A DNA stretch of 64,000 bases, taken from contig JAHLLA010000001.1 of assembly GCA_020444415.1 (NCBI GenBank), positions 856,758-920,757 on the forward strand, in the 5' to 3' direction. A program made the translations under genes and the position numbers. Shown piece by piece: positions 8,784 through 17,919 of the stretch (position 1 is the stretch's first letter; every line of letters starts with the position of its first letter). This DNA comes from Bacteroidota bacterium. GTDB taxonomy: Bacteria > Bacteroidota > Bacteroidia > Bacteroidales > F082. The notes under the pieces were generated by a model, which worked only from the letters and a program-made list of their open reading frames with translations, had not been told where the DNA came from and did no database searches.

Positions 8784-9392
8784 ATGAAGGAAAAACAAAT
8801 ACTAAGCGCCTACCTGCCCTCAGAAGCTGTTGATATTGTATTTGACCGGATAAAGAGTAAAAATATACATTTGAAGATCACCCGTAACCGGAAAACCAAA
8901 TTCGGTGATTACCGACCTCCCATTTACCATGAAAACCACCGTATATCCATCAATCACGACCTGAATCCTTACGCTTTTTTAATCACGTTTATACATGAAT
9001 ATGCCCATTTACTGGTTTTTGAAATTTATAAAAACCGTGTATCCCCGCATGGAAAAGAATGGAAGAAAACCTATAAATACCTGATGGAAGAATTTCTCGA
9101 TCTTCATATTTTTCCGGATGACCTTTCAAAAATACTACTAAAAAGTATCCAGAACAGCAAAGCCTCCAGCGCATCAGACCTTGAGTTAAGCCGGGTTTTA
9201 CAGGCTTACGATACTACAGCGCCACAAATTAAAGTGGAAGATTTACCTGCCAATGCTATTTTTAAAACCAACAAGGGTAAAAAATTTATAAAAGGCGAAA
9301 AGCAACGCATCAGGTACAAATGCAAATGTCTTGATAACAACAAACTTTATTTGTTTCACCCGCTTACACCAATTATTCCTGTTTCGCAATAG
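8784..9392 (+). CDS. SprT-like zinc metalloprotein
   Basis: The protein has 202 residues with a zinc-binding HEYAH motif (His71, Glu72, His75) preceded by a hydrophobic TFIHEYAHLLVFE helix. The third ligand is likely a histidine in the SPHGKEWK segment at about residue 90. This matches the SprT/Spartan-like domain of DUF45-type metalloproteins. The C-terminal part has a basic segment with a CKC pair but lacks a full four-cysteine zinc ribbon. There is no signal peptide, so it should be cytoplasmic. Proteolysis of DNA-bound proteins is known for eukaryotic Spartan. For bacterial members the function is unsettled. Confidence 0.8.
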   Translation: MKEKQILSAYLPSEAVDIVFDRIKSKNIHLKITRNRKTKFGDYRPPIYHENHRISINHDLNPYAFLITFIHEYAHLLVFEIYKNRVSPHGKEWKKTYKYLMEEFLDLHIFPDDLSKILLKSIQNSKASSASDLELSRVLQAYDTTAPQIKVEDLPANAIFKTNKGKKFIKGEKQRIRYKCKCLDNNKLYLFHPLTPIIPVSQ

Positions 9393-9411
9393 TTTAAACT
9401 ACTGAGTTTTG

Positions 9412-9419
9412 TACCTTTG
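9412..9419 (+). promoter_or_regulatory. Candidate -7 promoter element for the guanylyltransferase gene
   Basis: TACCTTTG matches TAnnTTTG and lies 23 bases before the ATG at 9443, just after the SprT-like stop. No matching -33 TTG is seen. Confidence 0.45.
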
Positions 9420-9442
9420 CACTCCTCAAATACATAACCCTT

Positions 9443-10540
9443 ATGAGCAATCTGAAAAATAACTATTGCGTAATTATGGCGGGTGGAGTTGGTACCCGTT
9501 TCTGGCCCATGAGCCGCACATCCAGACCCAAGCAATTCATTGACGTCCTTGATGTAGGGAAAACCCTGATACAGCTCACTTTCGAGCGTTTTAGAAAAAT
9601 ATGCCCTCCTGAAAATGTATATGTCGTTACCAATGCTATTTATAAAGATCTCGTATTGGAACAACTTCCGGAACTCTCAGAAAACCAGGTGCTTTGCGAA
9701 CCCTCTATGAGAAATACGGCGCCATGCGTGGCCTATGCGAATTATAAAATCAATGAAATTAACCCGGAAGCTCTAATAGTAGTTGCTCCTTCTGATCATA
9801 TTATCCTAAATGAAGATGCATTTGTCAGTGACATAAATTCCGCATTAAAAGCTGCTTCACAAAACGACTGCCTGCTTACATTGGGGATAAAACCCAGCAG
9901 GCCCGACACAGGTTATGGGTATATTCAATACCTCGAAAAAAGCATCTCGGCAGAAATTCCTGAAATAAAAAAAGTAAAAACTTTTACGGAAAAACCTAAC
10001 CTCGAAATCGCAAAATCATTCCTGGCAAGTGGTGATTTTCTCTGGAACTCCGGTATTTTTATCTGGTCGTTAAAGAGCATCATGAGCGCTTTCAAGCGAT
10101 ACCTGAACGATGTGGATTCATTATTCGCTGAAGGAGTAGGTATCTACAATACACCTGACGAAGCTGATTTTATTGGTAAAACATATGCCGTTTGCAAAAA
10201 CATTTCCATCGACTATGGTATTATGGAAAAAGCGGAAAATGTATATGTGCTGGCTGTAGATTTTGGATGGTCGGATTTGGGTACCTGGGGATCGCTATAC
10301 GAAATCAGGAGTAAAGATGCTCATGAAAACGCGGTGATGGGTAATAACGTAATGTTCTATAATTCTGAAAATTGCATTGTGAATGTGCCCAAAGACAAAT
10401 TGGTTGTTCTGCAAGGTCTGAAGAACTACATCGTTGTCGAAGACAACAACACCCTGCTTGTCTGCCGCAAAGAAGACGAGCAGCATATCAGGCAGATTGT
10501 TTCCGATGTGAAGCTTGAAAAAGGTGAAAAATTTGTGTAA
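9443..10540 (+). CDS. Mannose-1-phosphate guanylyltransferase
   Basis: This 365-residue nucleotidyltransferase makes GDP-mannose from GTP and mannose-1-phosphate. The N-terminal pyrophosphorylase signature GGVGTRFWPMSR is at about residue 13, followed by RPKQF. Further landmarks are APSDH at about 115, TGYGYIQ at about 155, the FTEKP segment at about 180 and the FLWNSGIFIW metal/sugar site at about 203. The protein stops before any cupin-type phosphomannose isomerase domain, so it is monofunctional, unlike the roughly 470-residue ManC/AlgA form. It supplies GDP-mannose for glycans, but no glycan cluster is adjacent. Confidence 0.95.
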   Translation: MSNLKNNYCVIMAGGVGTRFWPMSRTSRPKQFIDVLDVGKTLIQLTFERFRKICPPENVYVVTNAIYKDLVLEQLPELSENQVLCEPSMRNTAPCVAYANYKINEINPEALIVVAPSDHIILNEDAFVSDINSALKAASQNDCLLTLGIKPSRPDTGYGYIQYLEKSISAEIPEIKKVKTFTEKPNLEIAKSFLASGDFLWNSGIFIWSLKSIMSAFKRYLNDVDSLFAEGVGIYNTPDEADFIGKTYAVCKNISIDYGIMEKAENVYVLAVDFGWSDLGTWGSLYEIRSKDAHENAVMGNNVMFYNSENCIVNVPKDKLVVLQGLKNYIVVEDNNTLLVCRKEDEQHIRQIVSDVKLEKGEKFV

Positions 10541-10579
10541 AGTTCTTAATCATGAAATGTTAAACTAATTTGATATAAA

Positions 10580-12799
10580 ATGAAAAAAGTTATCATTATT
10601 ACAATCGCATTTTTAATCGGTTTTACTCAGTTTATAAAAGCTGACGAAGGAATGTGGTTACCTCTGTTGATCAATAACAATATTGTTGAAATGCAGGAAA
10701 TGGGATTAAAATTAAGTGCTGAAGACATTTACAGTGTCAATCATTCAAGTTTAAAAGATGCCATCGTAATTTTCGGCAGAGGCTGTACCGGCGAAATGGT
10801 ATCTCCCGAAGGTTTATTACTCACCAATCATCATTGTGGTTACGGTTCCATTCAAAAAGTAAGTACACCCTCAGATAACCACCTTCAGAATGGTTTTTGG
10901 GCCACCAGTAAAAAGGAAGAAATTCCGATCGAAGGTTTGACCGTGAAATTTTTAATTAAAATGGAAGATGCATCGGACAAAGTGTTGGAAGGTGTAACAT
11001 CAGAAATGACAGAAAAAGAAAGAGCCAATAAAATTGCTGAAAATTCAAAAAAACTGATTGAAACAGCTACCGAAGACACTCATTATAGTGCCATTGTTGA
11101 ATCTTTTTTTGGCGGAAATGAATTTTACCTTTTCGTTTATGAAACCTATACCGATGTCCGCCTTACCGGAACACCGCCCGAATCGATCGGAAAATTTGGT
11201 GCCGATACCGACAACTGGATGTGGCCTCGTCATACAGGCGATTTTTCGATGTTCAGGGTGTATGCTGATGCAAATGGTAAACCCGCCGCATTTTCAGAAA
11301 ACAATGTACCTCTAAAACCCAAACACTTTCTGCCTGTTTCAATTGAAGGTGTTAAAAAAGGCGACTTTACCATGATCATGGGTTACCCGGGAAGTACGCA
11401 ACGATATTTATCATCTTATGGTGTCGACCTGGCCATCAATCAATCCAATATGACCATTGTTAATATCCGTGCTGAAAAACTACGTATTATGAAAGAAGGC
11501 ATGGATGCTGACGAAACAGTCAGGTTGCAATACGCGTCAAAATATGCACGTACCGCCAACTATTGGAAATATTTCATTGGCCAAACAAAGGGTTTGAAAA
11601 GGCTAAAAGTAAAAGATAAAAAGCTTGCCGAAGAAGCTGAGTTCTCAAACTGGATCAACCAAAATCCGGAGGCAAAAGAAAAATACGGTGAAGCAATACC
11701 ATTGATCAGCAGTGCGTTTGAGGAGATCGAAGAAACAAACCTGACCAAATGGTATTTCCGCGAAGCCATCATGTATGGACCCGAAATTTTAAGTTATGCG
11801 AATTCCTTCAAAAATTTGTCAAAGCTCCTGAATAATAAAGATGCTAAAGAAGACGAAATTAACAAGGAGATTGAAAAACTGAAAGCAGGCGTTGCAGATC
11901 ATTTTAAAGATTATAATAAAAACATCGATCAAAATCTACTGGCCTCCATGATTGACATGTACAATGAGCATGTTCCTTTGGATCAGCAGCCGGTTTATCT
12001 GCTGGAAATAGATAATAAATACAAAGGTGACTTTTATGCCTACGCAGAAGATGTTTTTGAAAAAACAATGTTCGCTGATAAAGATAAGGTAATGGCGTTT
12101 TTGAATGATCCGAAAGCAAAACAACTGGACAAAGATCCGGCACTAACAGCCATGAGGGCATTTGTGGAAAAATATAAAGAAGTGATGAGCACAACCAAAG
12201 ATGCAAACGGAAAGCTTGAAAAAGGTCATCGCCTTTATATTGCAGGGTTAAGGGAGATGAATGATGATAAAAATTATTATCCTGATGCCAATTTCACCAT
12301 GCGATTAACTTACGGGACTGTTCAGGACTATTATCCTGCCGATGCCATTCATTATGACTATTATACAACTATCGAAGGCATCATGGAGAAAGAAGATCCG
12401 AACAATTGGGAATTTATTGTTCCGGAGAAATTGAAAGAACTGTATAAAGCCAAAGATTACGGCCCTTATGGTGTCAATGGTACCCTGCCAATTGGTTTTT
12501 TAACAACCCACGACATTACCGGTGGCAATTCGGGAAGCCCCGTTTTAAATGACAAGGGAGAGTTAATCGGTCTCGCATTCGACGGTAACTGGGAAGCCAT
12601 GAGTGGCGATATCGCTTTCGAGCCCGAATTGCAGCGAACCATTAATGTCGACATCAGGTACGTCATGTTTATTATTGATAAATTTGCCGGTGCCACCAAC
12701 CTGATCGATGAAATGACCATCGTGAAGAAAACTCCTTCAAAAATACTTGGAGGTCCCACCTATGAAACTGAAAAAGTTTCTAGAGAAGGACAGGAATAA
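10580..12799 (+). CDS. S46 family dipeptidyl-peptidase, DPP7-type
   Basis: This secreted or periplasmic serine exopeptidase has 739 residues and a signal peptide (about 1-21). It releases dipeptides from peptide N-termini. The chymotrypsin-like motifs are the catalytic histidine in TNHHCGYGS (about residue 85) and the nucleophile Ser651 in GGNSGSP. In characterised S46 enzymes the residue 18 positions after the serine sets specificity: glycine in DPP7 (bulky or hydrophobic P1), arginine in DPP11 (Asp/Glu). Here it is Gly669 (AFDGNWE), so DPP7-type specificity is predicted. It is followed by a strong terminator. Bacteroidota that live on peptides typically carry several S46 enzymes. Confidence 0.93.
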   Translation: MKKVIIITIAFLIGFTQFIKADEGMWLPLLINNNIVEMQEMGLKLSAEDIYSVNHSSLKDAIVIFGRGCTGEMVSPEGLLLTNHHCGYGSIQKVSTPSDNHLQNGFWATSKKEEIPIEGLTVKFLIKMEDASDKVLEGVTSEMTEKERANKIAENSKKLIETATEDTHYSAIVESFFGGNEFYLFVYETYTDVRLTGTPPESIGKFGADTDNWMWPRHTGDFSMFRVYADANGKPAAFSENNVPLKPKHFLPVSIEGVKKGDFTMIMGYPGSTQRYLSSYGVDLAINQSNMTIVNIRAEKLRIMKEGMDADETVRLQYASKYARTANYWKYFIGQTKGLKRLKVKDKKLAEEAEFSNWINQNPEAKEKYGEAIPLISSAFEEIEETNLTKWYFREAIMYGPEILSYANSFKNLSKLLNNKDAKEDEINKEIEKLKAGVADHFKDYNKNIDQNLLASMIDMYNEHVPLDQQPVYLLEIDNKYKGDFYAYAEDVFEKTMFADKDKVMAFLNDPKAKQLDKDPALTAMRAFVEKYKEVMSTTKDANGKLEKGHRLYIAGLREMNDDKNYYPDANFTMRLTYGTVQDYYPADAIHYDYYTTIEGIMEKEDPNNWEFIVPEKLKELYKAKDYGPYGVNGTLPIGFLTTHDITGGNSGSPVLNDKGELIGLAFDGNWEAMSGDIAFEPELQRTINVDIRYVMFIIDKFAGATNLIDEMTIVKKTPSKILGGPTYETEKVSREGQE

Positions 12800-12819
12800 G
12801 TACATTAAAAAAATAATTT

Positions 12820-12857
12820 AAATAGCCCGGAATATAAAGATCGGGCTATTTTTTTGT
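12820..12857 (+). terminator. Rho-independent terminator after the S46 peptidase gene
   Basis: A perfect 10-base inverted repeat (AAATAGCCCG at 12820-12829, CGGGCTATTT at 12842-12851) with a 12-base loop is followed by a run of T. It lies 20 bases after the stop codon. Confidence 0.88.
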
Positions 12858-12892
12858 TTTCCATAATTCGTATATCCGTATTTTAATTCCTT

Positions 12893-12900
12893 TATTTTTG
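12893..12900 (+). promoter_or_regulatory. Candidate -7 promoter element for porZ
   Basis: TATTTTTG matches TAnnTTTG, 71 bases before the ATG and after the preceding terminator, so a promoter is needed in this gap. The -33 element is not clear. Confidence 0.4.
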
Positions 12901-12971
12901 CCTGCAATTCAATATTTGCAATATTTTACCTGATTTTCAGTTAGTATTTATGAATCTTATTTTGCGTCCAT

Positions 12972-15314
12972 ATGAATAGAAAATATTACGCCAGCCCCAT
13001 CTTAATTGTTCTTTTTATAGTAAGTAATTTAGTATCGTTAGCCCAACCAGCAGCTCTTGGCGAATGGAAAACACACCTACCTTATAAACAAGTAATTGAT
13101 GTGGCGGTTTCAAGCGATAAGGTATTTGCCGCTACTCCTTATAGCATGTTTACTTATAGTTTTATCGACAACAGGGTTGAACTGTTTGACAAAATAAAAG
13201 GCTTAAGCGATGTGGGCATCAACAAAATTGGATATAACCAGCAATTGAATGCTTTGCTCGTGGCTTATTCCAATGCGAATTTGGACCTCGTCAGAACTGA
13301 TGAATCCATCAGAAATATCTCCGATATAAAAGACAAGGATATCCTTGGTAATAAAACGATCAATAATATCACTTTTAAAGAAAATTATGCTTACTTGTCC
13401 TGTGGGTTTGGTATTGTGGTGGTTGATATGGAACGGGAAGAAATAAAAGACACCTATTATATCGGACCAAACGGTAACGCGCTTAACGTACTTGATTTGA
13501 CCTACAATGAGACAAGGTTTTACGCAGCAACTGAAAACGGTATATATTACGCAGATGTAAACAGTATTGCGCTGGCTGATTACAACAACTGGCACAAAGA
13601 TGAAAGTCTGATACACCCGGATTTAAAATATAACCTGATCGAAAATTTTGAAGGTAAAATATATACTAATTTTTACAACGAAGGAAATTGGGAAGGCGAC
13701 ACCCTGTTTGTTAAAACAGGAAATTCATGGGATTATTTTATAAAAGAAAATAACCGGCGTCATTTCCAGCTAAATGCATCAGGAGATGAGTTATTGCTGA
13801 CTGATCGTTATGGGGTGGTGGTTATTAATGGCTCGGGCGAAACAACAAGTACGATCTGGAAAATTAATGATCTTACAATAGCACCTCTTTCTTGCGATAA
13901 GGATAAAAACGGTGTGTATTGGATAGGAGACCAGTCAAAAGGCCTGGTTAAAAATGATGCGCCATGGATCGGTGAATTCATCCAGCCCAACGGACCATCT
14001 ACAAAAAACGTTTTCGCGCTTGATGCTGAGGGAAACAACCTTTGGGTAGCGCCGGGCGGAAGGAAATCAGACTGGTCAAAATTATACATGATCGATGGCG
14101 TTTTTTCGTATGTGGATGATTCCTGGAAAACTTTGTCAAGATCCAATACAGAAGCATTTGACAGCATCTCCGATATGGTAAGTGTAAAAGTAGACCCACA
14201 GAATGTGAATGTCGCATACATTGGCACATGGCAGGAAGGTATTATGAAATTTGTTGATAATGAACTTTCCACTATATACAATGAATTCAACAGCAGTTTA
14301 CAACCATGGGTTGCCGCGCCCAACCTGGTAAACATCAGTGGCCTCGATTTCGATGACCAGCATAACCTTTGGGTGGCCAATACCGGGGCTCCAAATTTGT
14401 TGTCAGTGATGAAAAATGACGGCCAGTGGCGATCATTTAACCTGGGCGGATCGTTAGGCGGTATAGATATTGCCAACTTAATGGTTGATAGTTACAACCA
14501 GAAATGGATCATGAAACGAACTGATGGACTGGTGATTGTATTTAATGATAATGGTACGATTGATATTCCTGCTGATGATCAAGTAAAAGTCCTTTCCTCG
14601 GCAACAGGCAATGGGAACATCCCCGGCAGTAAAGTTTATTCTTTTGCTACCGACCAGGATGGTGAAGTATGGATAGGAACGGATGAAGGCGTATCAGTTT
14701 TTTATTCGCCTGAAAATATATTTGCCGGCGTCAACTTTGACGCACAGCAGATTTTAGTCCCCAGAAATGACGGCTCAGGCCTGGCTGATATTTTACTCGA
14801 ATCGGAAACCGTTACTGCCATTGAAGTGAATGGCGCCAATCAAAAATGGATCGGTACAACAAGAGCCGGCGTTTTCCTGCTCTCTGAAGATGGTACAGAA
14901 GAAATCCATCATTTTACTACTGAAAATAGCCCCCTGTTATCCAATAGTATAATCGGAATCACCATCAAAGCCAATGGTGAAGTTTTTATAGGAACGGCAA
15001 ATGGCATTGTATCATTTCGGGGTAATGCAACGCCGCCAGGGCCAACTCCAGAAGGTGTGTATGCATTTCCAAATCCTGTTAGAGAGAACTATACAGGGCC
15101 CATTGCTATTACAGGACTGGTGAACAATTCGAATGTGAAGATAACAGACACCTATGGGAACATTGTTTTTAGTACACGTTCTGAAGGTGGTACAGCCGTT
15201 TGGGATGGTAAAAATTATAATGGAAATACCGCCACCACAGGCATTTATCTTGTATTTGTCACAAATAATGACGGTTCAGAAAAATTGGTAACGAAAATTC
15301 TGGTCGTTAAATAG
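12972..15314 (+). CDS. porZ: Type IX secretion system component PorZ
   Basis: This 780-residue secreted protein has a signal peptide (about 1-24), two consecutive beta-propeller-like regions built from regulator-propeller repeats (about 30-340 and 345-680), and a C-terminal T9SS sorting-type domain from about residue 695 (YAFPNPV ... GIYLVFV ... ILVVK). The N-terminal GEWKTHLPY segment, the two propellers and the length match PorZ of Porphyromonas gingivalis, a part of the cell-surface attachment complex that passes anionic lipopolysaccharide to the sortase PorU. Adjacency to recO, 72 bases downstream, is a familiar Bacteroidota arrangement. It implies a complete T9SS elsewhere in the genome. 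Confidence 0.88.
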   Translation: MNRKYYASPILIVLFIVSNLVSLAQPAALGEWKTHLPYKQVIDVAVSSDKVFAATPYSMFTYSFIDNRVELFDKIKGLSDVGINKIGYNQQLNALLVAYSNANLDLVRTDESIRNISDIKDKDILGNKTINNITFKENYAYLSCGFGIVVVDMEREEIKDTYYIGPNGNALNVLDLTYNETRFYAATENGIYYADVNSIALADYNNWHKDESLIHPDLKYNLIENFEGKIYTNFYNEGNWEGDTLFVKTGNSWDYFIKENNRRHFQLNASGDELLLTDRYGVVVINGSGETTSTIWKINDLTIAPLSCDKDKNGVYWIGDQSKGLVKNDAPWIGEFIQPNGPSTKNVFALDAEGNNLWVAPGGRKSDWSKLYMIDGVFSYVDDSWKTLSRSNTEAFDSISDMVSVKVDPQNVNVAYIGTWQEGIMKFVDNELSTIYNEFNSSLQPWVAAPNLVNISGLDFDDQHNLWVANTGAPNLLSVMKNDGQWRSFNLGGSLGGIDIANLMVDSYNQKWIMKRTDGLVIVFNDNGTIDIPADDQVKVLSSATGNGNIPGSKVYSFATDQDGEVWIGTDEGVSVFYSPENIFAGVNFDAQQILVPRNDGSGLADILLESETVTAIEVNGANQKWIGTTRAGVFLLSEDGTEEIHHFTTENSPLLSNSIIGITIKANGEVFIGTANGIVSFRGNATPPGPTPEGVYAFPNPVRENYTGPIAITGLVNNSNVKITDTYGNIVFSTRSEGGTAVWDGKNYNGNTATTGIYLVFVTNNDGSEKLVTKILVVK

Positions 15315-15386
15315 ATACTTATCCTGTATTTTAATTTTTCTTCTTATCTATTGATTAATTTTACGGCTTGTTGATTGTCACATGCC

Positions 15387-16112
15387 ATGCTATATAATAC
15401 GCGCGGAATTGTATTTCAAAAAATTAAATATGCCGAATCGGCATTGATCGTGAAAATATACACAGAAGAATCTGGCATGTTATCGTTCATGATAAGGGGA
15501 ATTAAAAGTAAGAAATCAACAACAAAAATTGCCTATTTCCAATCCTTGACTATCCTTGACCTGGTTGTGAACCACAGGGATGGCAAAGAGTTACACAATA
15601 TAAAAGAAATAAAGGTTTTACACGTGTATCAGGATTTAGTGACAGATCCGGTAAAGCAATCCATTTTATTTTTTTTACACGAAATGTTGATTAAAACACT
15701 GCGGGAAGAAACACCCAATAAACAATTGTTCGACTGGCTGTTCCATACGTTAACGTGGCTAGACCTGACTGACAAAAGTGTTCTTAATTTCCACCTGGTT
15801 TTTTTATTTCAACTCAGCCGTTTTTTGGGCTTTTATCCCAAGTTCCCAACCCCGGGTGAAATGAATTTCTTCGACCTGCAAGAAGGGCTTTTTCAACAAA
15901 ACCAGCCCGCTCATCCCAATTTTATAAGTGGAGAGATTGTGCAATTGATGGCGGCAATTGGCAAATCGACATTCGAAGACAGCCACCAGATTAGATTAGG
16001 AAATGTTAACAGGCGTAAGATGTTGGATGTATTGGTTCAATACTATCAACTGCACATGCCCAATATCCATCAGATTAATTCGCTGGATATATTACATAGT
16101 ATCATGGAATAA
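15387..16112 (+). CDS. recO: DNA repair protein RecO
   Basis: RecO anneals single strands and, with RecR, loads RecA at gaps. The protein has 241 residues. The N-terminal OB fold shows the typical opening YNTRGIVFQKIKYAESALIV and GMLSFMIRGIKSKKS, followed by a helical C-terminal part. I chose the ATG at 15387. An in-frame TTG at 15375 would add four residues. No cysteines appear anywhere in the protein, so the zinc-finger cysteines of many RecO proteins are absent. The stop codon lies one base from the converging lipB stop. Confidence 0.93.
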   Translation: MLYNTRGIVFQKIKYAESALIVKIYTEESGMLSFMIRGIKSKKSTTKIAYFQSLTILDLVVNHRDGKELHNIKEIKVLHVYQDLVTDPVKQSILFFLHEMLIKTLREETPNKQLFDWLFHTLTWLDLTDKSVLNFHLVFLFQLSRFLGFYPKFPTPGEMNFFDLQEGLFQQNQPAHPNFISGEIVQLMAAIGKSTFEDSHQIRLGNVNRRKMLDVLVQYYQLHMPNIHQINSLDILHSIME

Positions 16113-16113
16113 A

Positions 16114-16821
16114 TCACTGTTGGTTAATTTTCATGTTAAAAACGGTTTCAAACTCCTCTATAACAAAGTTGCTAACCTCTTCCATTTCAACTTTCCCTCC
16201 AATTTCTTTTTCCAGTGAGGTAACACTTTTTCCCTGAATTCCACATGGGATGATATGCTCAAAATAGCTAAGATCAGTACTGATATTAAAAGCGAAACCA
16301 TGCATGCTTACCCAGTGGCTTGTACGAACACCGATGGCACATATCTTTCGCGCTTTGACAGGATTTTCGGCATCCAGCCAAACGCCTGTTGCGCCTGTCG
16401 AACGGGTAGCATCAATTCCATATCTTTTTAAAACACGAATAATTACCTCTTCCAGATGATCAATATAACTTTTGATCGATAACCCGAAATTATCCAGATC
16501 GATTATGGGATAAGCAACCAGTTGGCCTGGGCCGTGATACGTAATATCGCCACCCCTATTTATTTTATAAAGTGATGCGCCACGACTTTTCAACATATTC
16601 TCGTTAATCAGTAAATTGGATTCTTTACCGCTTTTACCAATCGTATAAACATGTGGATGTTCGCAGAAAAGAAGAAAATTTGGCGTTTTTATTTCAATTT
16701 GTCCATCTCTTTTTTGCTGCTTGTCCGCTACAATTTGGTCAAATAAATTTTCCTGGTAATCCCAGGCTTCTTTGTAGTCAACCAATCCCAGCTTACGAAG
16801 TTCAACCTGATTATTTTCCAT
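16114..16821 (-). CDS. lipB: Lipoyl(octanoyl) transferase LipB
   Basis: LipB moves octanoate from acyl carrier protein to the lipoyl domains of 2-oxoacid dehydrogenases and the glycine cleavage H protein. The 235-residue protein shows the substrate loop RGGDITYHGPGQLVAYP (about 89-105), the catalytic lysine at about 159 in VKARKICAIGVR, and the catalytic cysteine at about 193 in IIPCGIQG. It lies 6 bases downstream of lipA on the same strand, so octanoyl transfer and sulfur insertion are encoded as one unit. The ATG at 16821 follows the lipA stop with no overlap. Confidence 0.97.
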   Translation of the reverse strand: MENNQVELRKLGLVDYKEAWDYQENLFDQIVADKQQKRDGQIEIKTPNFLLFCEHPHVYTIGKSGKESNLLINENMLKSRGASLYKINRGGDITYHGPGQLVAYPIIDLDNFGLSIKSYIDHLEEVIIRVLKRYGIDATRSTGATGVWLDAENPVKARKICAIGVRTSHWVSMHGFAFNISTDLSYFEHIIPCGIQGKSVTSLEKEIGGKVEMEEVSNFVIEEFETVFNMKINQQ

Positions 16822-16827
16822 GATTTG

Positions 16828-17694
16828 CTATTTCTGCACATGTTTTTCAGCACGGTATGACGACCTGACCAGTGGGCTACTTTCCACAAATCGAAATCCT
16901 CTTTCAATTCCTGCCGTTCTATATTCAGCAAATCTTTCGGGCGAAATATATTCTTTAACAGGCAAATGCTTTTTAGTAGGTTGCAGATACTGTCCAATGG
17001 TGATAACTTCAACTCCAACATTCCTCAAATCGTCCATTGTTTCAATCACCTCATCAAATGTTTCGCCCAAACCCACCATAATTCCAGATTTGCATATCGC
17101 ATCCGAATTGGTGATCACCTCAAGGGTTTTTAAACTGGTGTCATATTTTGCCCGGCTGCGCGCCCAGGGTGTAATGCGCCTGACAGTTTCAAGGTTGTGT
17201 GATACCACTTCCGGTCCAGCATTTACAACCTGCATAATAAGGTCAGCCCTCCCGTCAAAGTCAGGAATTAAAGTTTCAATCGTAGTTTCGGGGTTAAGTT
17301 TCTTTATCTCTTTTACGGTATTTTCCCAAATGCCGGCACCCAGGTCATCCAGATCGTCACGGTCAACTGATGTAATGACACAGTGTTTAAGTTTCATAAG
17401 CTGAACCGACCGGGCCACCCTCTTAGGCTCATCCCAGTCTGCTTTTTCAGGCCTTCCTGTTTTTACATTACAAAATCCACAGGCGCGGGTACATATATCT
17501 CCCAGAATCATCAGGGTGGCAGTACCTCTTCCCCAGCATTCATGCATATTCGGGCAGTGACCACTGGTACATATCGTATGTAATTTATTTTTTTCAACAA
17601 TATCCCTCACCGCCAGGTAATCCTTCCCCGATGGTACTTTTATCTTCAACCATTCCGGTTTTCTTAATATCGTTTCTGTTCTTTTGTTATCCAT
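16828..17694 (-). CDS. lipA: Lipoyl synthase LipA
   Basis: This radical-SAM enzyme inserts two sulfur atoms into protein-bound octanoyl groups. The 288-residue sequence shows both iron-sulfur sites. The auxiliary cluster cysteines are Cys42, Cys47 and Cys53 (CTSGHC, HEC), with the C-terminal serine ligand in VRSSYRAE. The radical-SAM CxxxCxxC is at 68-75 (CTRACGFC). The length is typical. It is the first gene of a lipA-lipB pair. The upstream 225-base gap to the divergent protease gene is AT-rich and contains the protease promoter. Confidence 0.98.
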   Translation of the reverse strand: MDNKRTETILRKPEWLKIKVPSGKDYLAVRDIVEKNKLHTICTSGHCPNMHECWGRGTATLMILGDICTRACGFCNVKTGRPEKADWDEPKRVARSVQLMKLKHCVITSVDRDDLDDLGAGIWENTVKEIKKLNPETTIETLIPDFDGRADLIMQVVNAGPEVVSHNLETVRRITPWARSRAKYDTSLKTLEVITNSDAICKSGIMVGLGETFDEVIETMDDLRNVGVEVITIGQYLQPTKKHLPVKEYISPERFAEYRTAGIERGFRFVESSPLVRSSYRAEKHVQK

Positions 17695-17834
17695 TGTATC
17701 TTTTTTATACGAATCGTCAAAATTAGATAAATTAAAAGGTTTGAGGATGAAACCTCTATGTTAAAAATTTATTGTAGCAGCCAACTATTACGCCCTTTAT
17801 CGTGTCTATAACACTGTATCACATCAATTTATAA

Positions 17835-17864
17835 TTGATATAAACGGCAAAATCTTTACTTTTG
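17835..17864 (+). promoter_or_regulatory. Promoter of the C25 protease gene
   Basis: TTG at 17835-17837 and TACTTTTG at 17857-17864 are separated by 19 bases, a full match to the Bacteroidota -33/-7 pattern. The predicted start of transcription leaves about 50 bases of leader before the ATG at 17920. Confidence 0.7.
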
Positions 17865-17919
17865 ACAAATTACTTTAGTAATTGCCCTGATTTGTAATTA
17901 ATTATTTATTTAAATAACC

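Noticed and set aside
10885..12759. Minus-strand open frames over the S46 peptidase gene
   Set aside because: They are shadows of a gene with clear catalytic motifs on the plus strand.
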